Of a DNA stretch of 13,037 bases, positions 6,103 through 11,979 are shown piece after piece. Position 1 is the first letter of the stretch; each line of letters begins with the position of its first letter. This DNA is from Aquimarina sp. (GTDB taxonomy: Bacteria > Bacteroidota > Bacteroidia > Flavobacteriales > Flavobacteriaceae). The notes under the pieces are model-generated. The model saw only the letters and a list, made by a program, of their open reading frames with translations, did no database searches and was not told the DNA's origin. The DNA is taken from positions 1-13,037 of the forward strand of contig NZVW01000054.1 in assembly GCA_002697475.1 (NCBI GenBank), written 5' to 3'. A program made the position numbers and the translations under genes.

Positions 6103-8997
6103 ATGCGAATTATACATCTTCTTTTTATTACTTTTTTAACTTTTGCTAGTTTACTACGTGGTCAGGATTTGCAAAATGATTACAGACCAATTTCAGAAGA
6201 AGAAAGAATTTCCATTGAAGAAGAAATGGATTCTGTTTACGAGTATGCCCAACAGTTTTTTTATACCAATCTGGACAGTACACAATTCTATTCCAAAAAA
6301 GTTTATGATCTCGCTGGAAAAATTGGAGATTTCAGTAGCCAATTAGGTGTTTTAAATCAATTAATTATCTCAGATAATTATGCTTACAATCTCCATCAAG
6401 TTAATAAGGATATTGATAAAATGGACTCCCTTATTCAGAACAATAAGCGTATGGATACTGTTCTTAATGGTCAGGCTTTTTATAATTTTTTGTTATGGGC
6501 AAAAGGGAATTATTTTTATAAAACAAGGGATTTTTATCGGTCCCAAAAATACTTCAAGTCGCTAATTGCTGAGCTTGAAAAGAAAGGAGATTCTTTAAAC
6601 GATTTTGATGCTTCGACAAGGTGGAGTTCTCTGGAATTCTTAGGAGAGATTTCGAGAAGACAAAATAAACTTTCAATATCTCAGGATTATTATAATCAAA
6701 TAAAGACAGAACTGGAAAAGTATAAGTATCAAGGATGGAAGAATCACTCCATGGGATTAAATAGTAAGCTCTCAAAGTTATTAGTCCAGAATAAAGATTT
6801 TAGAACTGCTAATGATATTCAGATAGCATCGCTCAATCATTTTAAAGAAGAGGTAAAAAAGGATCCTAAATTCAAAAACTCTTTAAAATCAAGTTATCAA
6901 GTCACGATAGAAAATTATTTGCAACAAGATAGTTTGGAACAAGCTTTATTCTACATAAGGGAGAGCTATGATAACCTAGATGAAAAGGACCCGTTTAAAA
7001 AACAACTAGACCTTTTAGCGGGTGATGCGTGGCTGAAGAAACGAGATTTTGAAAAGGCTATAAAATACTATGGTCTAGGATTAGAAGGATATAAAAGTTA
7101 CAGGGATAATCAAAAGCATCCGGATATTGCTGAGATATTATTAAGATTTAGTGATTTAGAGGTAAAAAGAGAAAATTTTAGAATTGCTTTAAGGTATTGT
7201 CAGCAAGCCTTAAATGAGTTATCTCCTCTTTATAAGAATGAAAAGATTTCGGATAATCCGTCTGTGACTGATGTGTCTTCCAATTTAGTTTTTATAAACG
7301 TATTGGCAGAAAAGATTTCTGTATTGGGGTTGCTTTATGAAAGCGAATTGGACAAAACGTATTTAGAAGCTGCTTTGAACACCGCTTTAGTATTTGTTGA
7401 ATCATTTGATGCCTTAAAGCCAGAGTATGAGAGTAAGGTAGATAAGCAGTTTTTAATCACCGAAACGTATCCTGCGTTACAAGATGCTGTGGAGGTGTGT
7501 TATAAATTATTCAGTTTGACTAAAAATGATAAATTCATTGAAGATGCTTTTTATTTCGTAGAAAAAAGTAAAAGCATTTTACTTCTGGAAGCAACAAGGA
7601 GTGCCCAGGCAAACTCTTTTGGAGGTGTTCCTGATGAAGTCTTGAACAAGGAGCGGCAATATAGAGCCTCAATTTTGTATTTGGAAAAAAATGCTTTTAC
7701 TCAAAACAGAGATAGTAAATTATCGGACCCCCTGTTTCGGCTGAAAACAGAGTATTATGACTTTGTTTCAAAACTAGAGCGTGATTATCCTAGATACTTT
7801 AACTTAAAATATAAAAGTGAGGTTGTCTCAGTTGAAAAGATCAGAGATTTTATAGGAGAGGAATTTACGGTATTAGATTATTTTGTTGATGATAAGGCGA
7901 TTTATATTATTCAAATTCAAAAGGCTCAATTAAATTTTGACAGAATTACATTGTCTGACAATCTTCGAACCAATATTGAGAGGTTTTATAGCCAAATATC
8001 AAATTTGAAATTGGGTAATGATGACAAACTAAATGAACTTTCATTTCATATTTATAATAGCATTATAAAACCCTCATTGGAAAAAAGCAATACGGAAAAA
8101 CTAATTATCATCTCAGATGATATTCTTAATTATTTGCCCTTTGATGCTTTGATAACTAAACAGGACGGATCAGAGTATCTTCTGGATAAATATGTGGTAT
8201 CATATGCCAATTCAGCCACACTTCTACTTGAAGATAGAGGTAGCGATGTAAAGGTATCAGGAGAAGTTTTAGCCTTTGCTCCCCAATTTAAATCTGCAGG
8301 CACAACCGAAATAGTAAGTGATAGATCACAGTTTGCTCCATTGAAATTTAATCAGCAAGAAGTAAAAAACATTAGTTCTTATTTTAAAACAAAGTCTCTA
8401 ATAGGTACTGAGGCTTCCATTACCAATTTTAATCAGTTCAGTTCAGATTATAAGGTATTGCATTTTGCAACCCATGCCTCTGCAAACGATGAATATCCTG
8501 ATTATTCATTTCTTGCATTAGCATCAGATAAAAATCAGGATAGTGTTAGTTTTTTATATGTCAAAGATCTTTATGCTAAAGACCTTAATGCAGAATTGAT
8601 TACTCTTAGTGCCTGTGAAACCGGGATAGGTAAATTCCAAAGAGGAGAAGGGATTCTCAGTCTAGCAAGAGGTTTTAACTATGCTGGCGCCAAATCTTTA
8701 GTAACAAGTTTGTGGAAGGTTAATGATGAAACTACCTCACAGATCATGAATTTTTTCTACAAAAATCTAGATAAAGGGCAATCAAAAAACGAGGCACTCA
8801 GAAATGCCAAATTAGAATACCTGAGAACTTCTGATGATAGTGTTTTAAAGCACCCCTATTATTGGGCAGGTTTTGTCATTTCTGGTGATATGTCACCTAT
8901 GAATTCTTCGTCTAACTTGTGGATTTTTCTGATAGGCGGAGTGTTGTTTTTGTTAATTATTTTTATACTATACAAAAGATACCACAATCCTTCCTAA
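6103..8997 (+). CDS. Exported TPR-CHAT caspase-like protease with C-terminal membrane anchor
   Basis: This 964-aa protein has a signal peptide at about residues 1-20 (MRIIHLLFITFLTFASLLRG). A long helical TPR region follows at about 45-500, with clear units such as those near 130-160, 302-332 (KRDFEKAIKYYGLGLEGY) and 342-376. The linker motif FVEKSKSILLLEA, usual before CHAT domains, is at 485-497, and the CHAT domain (clan CD, separase/caspase-like) spans about 640-927. The catalytic dyad is intact: H791 in LHFATHAS and C838 in LITLSACETG. A hydrophobic helix at 938-957 followed by YKRYHNPS would anchor it in the inner membrane with the protease outside. The first alternative ATG (residue 42) would remove the signal peptide, so 6103 is kept although it directly follows a terminator. 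Its stop overlaps that of the convergent anti-sigma-like gene by 4 bases. The substrate is unknown; the neighbouring anti-sigma-like protein is a candidate. Confidence 0.9.
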   Translation: MRIIHLLFITFLTFASLLRGQDLQNDYRPISEEERISIEEEMDSVYEYAQQFFYTNLDSTQFYSKKVYDLAGKIGDFSSQLGVLNQLIISDNYAYNLHQVNKDIDKMDSLIQNNKRMDTVLNGQAFYNFLLWAKGNYFYKTRDFYRSQKYFKSLIAELEKKGDSLNDFDASTRWSSLEFLGEISRRQNKLSISQDYYNQIKTELEKYKYQGWKNHSMGLNSKLSKLLVQNKDFRTANDIQIASLNHFKEEVKKDPKFKNSLKSSYQVTIENYLQQDSLEQALFYIRESYDNLDEKDPFKKQLDLLAGDAWLKKRDFEKAIKYYGLGLEGYKSYRDNQKHPDIAEILLRFSDLEVKRENFRIALRYCQQALNELSPLYKNEKISDNPSVTDVSSNLVFINVLAEKISVLGLLYESELDKTYLEAALNTALVFVESFDALKPEYESKVDKQFLITETYPALQDAVEVCYKLFSLTKNDKFIEDAFYFVEKSKSILLLEATRSAQANSFGGVPDEVLNKERQYRASILYLEKNAFTQNRDSKLSDPLFRLKTEYYDFVSKLERDYPRYFNLKYKSEVVSVEKIRDFIGEEFTVLDYFVDDKAIYIIQIQKAQLNFDRITLSDNLRTNIERFYSQISNLKLGNDDKLNELSFHIYNSIIKPSLEKSNTEKLIIISDDILNYLPFDALITKQDGSEYLLDKYVVSYANSATLLLEDRGSDVKVSGEVLAFAPQFKSAGTTEIVSDRSQFAPLKFNQQEVKNISSYFKTKSLIGTEASITNFNQFSSDYKVLHFATHASANDEYPDYSFLALASDKNQDSVSFLYVKDLYAKDLNAELITLSACETGIGKFQRGEGILSLARGFNYAGAKSLVTSLWKVNDETTSQIMNFFYKNLDKGQSKNEALRNAKLEYLRTSDDSVLKHPYYWAGFVISGDMSPMNSSSNLWIFLIGGVLFLLIIFILYKRYHNPS

Positions 8998-9731
8998 TCG
9001 AGTTTCTGTAATAATCGGGTAGCCGCTGTAGTTTTAAATCCTCCTTCAGAAATAACTTCAGTTAATAATTCTCTTGCCTTTTCCTTGTTACCTTCTTTAA
9101 GATATGCTAAAGAAAGATACCACTTACTGCGTATAGCTAATGGAGTATCTTCGGTACTATGTTTTTCAAGTAACGGTATAGCCTGCTTTGTGTTGCTTAA
9201 TGCCATAAAACAATTAGCCTGATATAATAAAAAATAGGATTTTGATGTGCCTTCATAAAGAGCTTTAAATTGTGTTAGCGCTTCACTATAGTTTCCGTTT
9301 TCATAGGTTATGAAAGCTTGTTTTTCGGCGTCAATATCTTCATCGCTCCGTACAGAAGGATTAACAACATTTTTATAGGGTTCGAAGTTTTCGGCATAAA
9401 GTTCGTCCAAAGAAGGGGAAAAAGGGTTCAGCAAAGAGGTTATACCTATGGCTACAACAATAACAATTGAAGCCGCTGCAATCCAGAATTTAGCCTTTTT
9501 AAACAATGGAATAACTTTGGTTTCACCTTGTTTTAACTTAGCTTCTGTTTCTTTGAGTAGATTTTTTAAATCTGTTTTGTCTTCAAGTTCAGTGACAATT
9601 TTCAGGTCAGATAACAGATCAATTTCTTTCTGTATATCGGGATCTTCGAGTTTTAGTTTTTCTAAAACTAATCTTTCGTCCTCGCTTATAGTTCCCTGGA
9701 CATACTTATCAATTAAATGTTCTTTTTCCAT
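8994..9731 (-). CDS. Anti-sigma-factor-like single-pass membrane protein with outer TPRs
   Basis: This 245-aa protein is built as a cytoplasmic head, one membrane helix and an outer TPR domain. The head (residues 1-80) begins LIDKYVQGTISEDERLVLEK, a pattern seen in Bacteroidota anti-sigma proteins, and lacks the HxxxCxxC zinc motif; the only cysteine is C174. The membrane helix is at about 82-102, preceded by basic FKKAK, which places the head in the cytoplasm. Residues 134-230 hold about three TPR-like units (NGNYSEALTQFKALYE, NTKQAIPLLEKH, GNKEKARELLTEV). Its ATG shares one base with the sigma factor stop (TAATG on the minus strand), so translation is coupled. The likely role is to hold the sigma factor until a signal on the outer side frees it. 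Cleavage by the CHAT protease is a plausible trigger but untested. Confidence 0.8.
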   Translation of the reverse strand: MEKEHLIDKYVQGTISEDERLVLEKLKLEDPDIQKEIDLLSDLKIVTELEDKTDLKNLLKETEAKLKQGETKVIPLFKKAKFWIAAASIVIVVAIGITSLLNPFSPSLDELYAENFEPYKNVVNPSVRSDEDIDAEKQAFITYENGNYSEALTQFKALYEGTSKSYFLLYQANCFMALSNTKQAIPLLEKHSTEDTPLAIRSKWYLSLAYLKEGNKEKARELLTEVISEGGFKTTAATRLLQKLD

Positions 9732-10279
9732 TAGTTTAGGGGGGATTTAATTAATTCTTTAAGAGATTTTAAACACCTGGATTTTTGGCTTTTAACCACG
9801 TTTTTATTTTCATAGCCAAGTGATTCTGTAATCTCTTCAATGGTTAGTCCTCTATAATAGAATAAGGTTAACATCTCCTGACATCTTTTTCCTAAATTTT
9901 TAAAATGAATCCTTAGTTTTTTTTGTTCTTCAGAAATTTCATCTTCTTGTAAATTATCAATTTCTATGATTTCCTCATTTTTAACGGGAGGTAAATCGTC
10001 ATAGGCTATAGTTTTATTTACTTTTTTTAGCTTTTCATAAATAGTGTATTTGCCGATACTTACTAAGTAGGTTTTAATAGAGCTTTTTAAAGTGTCCAGA
10101 TTCCCTTTGATTGCGTGGTCTCTTAGTGTAATAAAGGAATCCTGATAAATATCTGCTAGACTATCTTCATCCAGACCAAATTTTCTAGCGTACTGCATAA
10201 AATAGTTTCTATAATCTTTATAGAGTTTGGTTAAGGCAAGGTTATTGCCTTTTTTAAGAGTTATGAGGTCTTGATTCAT
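9731..10279 (-). CDS. ECF-like RNA polymerase sigma factor
   Basis: This 182-aa sigma-70 family protein has only regions 2 and 4, as in extracytoplasmic-function sigma factors. Region 2 spans about residues 14-75 (ALTKLYKDYRNYFMQYARKF, then DEDSLADIYQDSFI, where the ADIYQD core contacts polymerase). A highly acidic linker lies at 101-119. Region 4 spans about 122-176, with a helix-turn-helix around LTIEEITESLGYENKNVVKSQKSRC. It should direct polymerase to a set of target genes when released by the membrane protein encoded directly downstream, with which it is translationally coupled. It is convergent with the TPR-CHAT gene. The region upstream (10280-10721) probably holds its promoter, but I cannot assign one. 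Its targets are unknown; the lipoprotein and CHAT genes are the first to consider. Confidence 0.88.
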   Translation of the reverse strand: MNQDLITLKKGNNLALTKLYKDYRNYFMQYARKFGLDEDSLADIYQDSFITLRDHAIKGNLDTLKSSIKTYLVSIGKYTIYEKLKKVNKTIAYDDLPPVKNEEIIEIDNLQEDEISEEQKKLRIHFKNLGKRCQEMLTLFYYRGLTIEEITESLGYENKNVVKSQKSRCLKSLKELIKSPLN

Positions 10280-10334
10280 AAAATGATGTTTGCAATACCG
10301 TGATTCATGTCAATTTAAAGTTTAGAACCTTTAT

Positions 10335-10344
10335 ATCATATGAT
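10335..10344. repeat. Perfect 10-bp palindrome upstream of the sigma factor gene
   Basis: ATCATATGAT is fully self-complementary and lies about 56 bases upstream of the sigma start codon. It could be an operator for a dimeric regulator. In AT-rich DNA a 10-bp palindrome is not rare, so the functional claim is weak. Confidence 0.3.
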
Positions 10345-10613
10345 TTTCATGTATAAATGTAATGTTTTTTCCTTTTTTCAAAATTTTTAGAGGATAAAAG
10401 TGTAATTTAACATTACGGTTTTACCATATTTTCAGAACGTTAGAGAAGCACCTTTTTCTGGAGTTGAAAAGTAATCTTAATCCGTGGTTTTAAAGGGGGT
10501 AGGAGTAATGTTTTAACAATTATTAGGGAAATCTAAAATTTAAATAACTATCTGTTTTTCTGATATTTAGCAAATGATTTTTTTGACTTGCAATTTATAG
10601 TTGCTAACGCTCA

Positions 10614-10635
10614 TGTTGAAAACTTTGTTGAAAAC
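10614..10635. promoter_or_regulatory. Tandem DnaA-box-like sites upstream of nrdB
   Basis: TGTTGAAAAC occurs at 10614-10623 and again at 10626-10635, a 12-base period that puts both on nearly the same helix face. The reverse complement core TTTTCAACA is one mismatch from the general DnaA box TTWTNCACA. In E. coli, DnaA boxes in the nrdAB promoter tie ribonucleotide reductase expression to replication initiation. That these sites bind DnaA here is inference. Confidence 0.4.
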
Positions 10636-10686
10636 GTTTAGTAAGTTTATTCCATATTTTGGACTCGTTTTTTGATCTTTGTTAGA

Positions 10687-10717
10687 CGCTAAAAAAAGAA
10701 AAAACCGCTAAAAAAAG
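10687..10717 (+). repeat. Direct repeat CGCTAAAAAAAG in the nrdB leader
   Basis: Two exact copies, 10687-10698 and 10706-10717, lie 19 bases apart start to start and end 4 bases before the nrdB ATG. They sit in a very A-rich stretch. The second copy would overlap the ribosome landing site. They may be a translation-enhancing A-rich leader or a remnant of local duplication. Confidence 0.5.
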
Positions 10718-10721
10718 TAGG

Positions 10722-11699
10722 ATGAGTTTCGTAGAACCAATTTTGCAAGAAAATAAAGATCGATTTGTAATTTTTCCAATTAAACATCACGACATCTGGG
10801 AGTGGTATAAAAAGTCTGAAGCTAGTTTTTGGACAGCTGAGGAGATTGATTTACATCAGGATATAACAGATTGGACTGCAAAATTAAGCGATGACGAAAG
10901 ATATTTTATAAAACACATATTGGCATTTTTTGCAGCTTCAGATGGAATTGTAAATGAAAATCTAGCTGAAAATTTTGTAAACGAAGTTCAGTATAGTGAA
11001 GCAAAATTCTTTTATGGATTTCAGATCATGATGGAGAATATCCATTCAGAGACGTATTCACTTTTAATTGATACGTATGTGAAGGACGAAAAGGAAAAGG
11101 ACGTACTTTTTAAAGCAATTGAAAATTTTCCTGCGATAAAGAAAAAGGCAGATTGGGCATTAAAGTGGATTGAATCTGATTCCTTTGCAGAGCGATTAAT
11201 TGCATTTGCAGCTGTTGAGGGAATTTTCTTTTCAGGGGCTTTCTGTTCCATTTTTTGGTTGAAGAAAAGAGGTCTTATGCCAGGTTTAACCTTTTCTAAC
11301 GAGCTAATCTCCAGAGATGAAGGAGTACATTGTGATTTTGCGGTTCACTTGCATAACAAGCATTTAGTAAATAAAGTACCAAAAGAGAGAATCAGAGAGA
11401 TTATCGTTGATGCTCTTAATATCGAAAGAGAATTTATCACGGAGTCACTTCCTGTTAGCTTAATAGGAATGAATGCCACTTTAATGACACAATATTTGGA
11501 GTTTGTTACGGACAGACTTTTAGTAGAATTAGAGTGCGATAAAGAATACGGAACGGCTAATCCATTTGATTTTATGGATATGATTTCGTTACAAGGTAAA
11601 ACAAACTTCTTTGAAAAAAGAGTTTCAGAATACCAAAAAGCAGGTGTCTTGAATAAAGATACTGATGACAACAAAATTAGTTTTGATGCAGATTTTTAA
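10722..11699 (+). CDS. nrdB: Ribonucleoside-diphosphate reductase, class I, beta subunit (R2, eukaryote-like)
   Basis: This 325-aa radical-generating subunit of class I ribonucleotide reductase works with NrdA to reduce NDPs to dNDPs in the cytoplasm. Compared with mouse R2 as I recall it, all di-iron ligands are present: D74, E105, H108, E166, E200 and H203. The radical tyrosine is Y112 in ENIHSETYSLL. Long stretches such as KKRGLMPGLTFSNELISRDE are identical or nearly so to the eukaryotic protein, and the C-terminal tail FDADF matches the eukaryotic tail that docks on the large subunit. It should therefore be a standard Fe-Tyr R2. The ATG at 10722 gives the expected N-terminus without the long eukaryotic extension. 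A terminator-like hairpin overlaps its stop, and nrdA follows after 280 bases. Confidence 0.96.
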   Translation: MSFVEPILQENKDRFVIFPIKHHDIWEWYKKSEASFWTAEEIDLHQDITDWTAKLSDDERYFIKHILAFFAASDGIVNENLAENFVNEVQYSEAKFFYGFQIMMENIHSETYSLLIDTYVKDEKEKDVLFKAIENFPAIKKKADWALKWIESDSFAERLIAFAAVEGIFFSGAFCSIFWLKKRGLMPGLTFSNELISRDEGVHCDFAVHLHNKHLVNKVPKERIREIIVDALNIEREFITESLPVSLIGMNATLMTQYLEFVTDRLLVELECDKEYGTANPFDFMDMISLQGKTNFFEKRVSEYQKAGVLNKDTDDNKISFDADF

Positions 11700-11729
11700 A
11701 TTCACATAATTAGAATTTAATTTTTTTTT
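11696..11729 (+). terminator. AT-rich terminator-like hairpin overlapping the nrdB stop
   Basis: TTAAATTC (11696-11703) and GAATTTAA (11713-11720) form a perfect 8-bp stem with a 9-base loop, followed at once by nine Ts (11721-11729). The shape is that of an intrinsic terminator, but the stem has a single G-C pair, so it may be leaky. If it works, much of nrdA expression would come from readthrough or from a promoter inside the spacer. Confidence 0.45.
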
Positions 11730-11979
11730 GCAGCCAAACATACATCAGGAATTAGCTTAAATTAAAAATATTTTGGTTTAAGCCTTCCGAACCACGGTTC
11801 ATCGAACCAAATTAGACAAAAACAAAGTCCCTTTTGATTACACTTCTTTAGTATCTGTTTAAAGAAGAACATTTGTAGTATCTTTTTTAAAGAGAGATTA
11901 TTGGGTGTCGCGGACTTGGGGGAACATTTAACACAATTAATCTAGGCTTCTGGGAAAGAAGCAAAAAAACAAAAGGCGT
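11730..11979 (+). other. ORF-less structured spacer upstream of nrdA
   Basis: No ATG-initiated frame is present between the nrdB terminator and nrdA. Two GGTT (11775-11778, 11796-11799) and two AACC (11790-11793, 11805-11808) segments allow alternative hairpins, including GGTTC-ATC-GAACC at 11796-11808. CTTCTTTA/TAAAGAAG (11843-11850, 11860-11867) forms an 8-bp stem. A 17-18 base imperfect direct repeat beginning TAGTATCT occurs at 11849-11865 and 11876-11893. GCTTCT-GGGAA-AGAAGC (11946-11962) forms a hairpin 17 bases before the nrdA ATG. A locally GC-rich segment (11903-11922) stands out. It may be a regulatory leader, but I recognise no known riboswitch class. Confidence 0.4.

Larger units (their letters stand above)
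10280..10721. other. 442-base non-coding region between the sigma factor and nrdB (divergent)
   Basis: No convincing gene lies here on either strand. It must carry promoters in both directions. On the sigma side is a perfect 10-bp palindrome ATCATATGAT (10335-10344), about 56 bases from the sigma ATG. The 8-mer GTAATGTT occurs at 10359-10366 and 10505-10512 on the plus strand and at 10409-10416 on the minus strand. On the nrdB side are two TGTTGAAAAC repeats (10614-10635) and two CGCTAAAAAAAG repeats (10687-10717). A GATCTTTG sequence at 10674-10681 resembles a -7 box, but no matching -33 box is at the right distance. I see no RNA gene or mobile element. Confidence 0.6.

Noticed and set aside
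6103..8997. A type III-E CRISPR (Craspase) TPR-CHAT protein
   Set aside because: There is no gRAMP effector, no CRISPR array and no Csx30 in the window, and this protein has a signal peptide and membrane anchor, unlike Csx29. Only an analogy is drawn.
9448..9750. A 100-codon plus-strand open frame opposite the sigma/anti-sigma genes
   Set aside because: It is serine- and phenylalanine-rich low-complexity sequence that mirrors the Lys/Glu-rich anti-sigma gene on the other strand, and it crosses the coupled gene boundary. Nothing suggests a real protein.
10280..10721. An NrdR box pair upstream of nrdB
   Set aside because: No sequence close to the ACACTATATATAGTGT-type palindrome was found on reading the region.
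11345..11674. A 109-codon minus-strand open frame inside nrdB
   Set aside because: It lies opposite a highly conserved coding region and has the composition expected of an antisense shadow.
11946..11962. The GCTTCT/AGAAGC hairpin before nrdA as a terminator
   Set aside because: On the plus strand it is followed by As rather than Ts, so it does not have the intrinsic terminator layout. It is noted only as leader structure.
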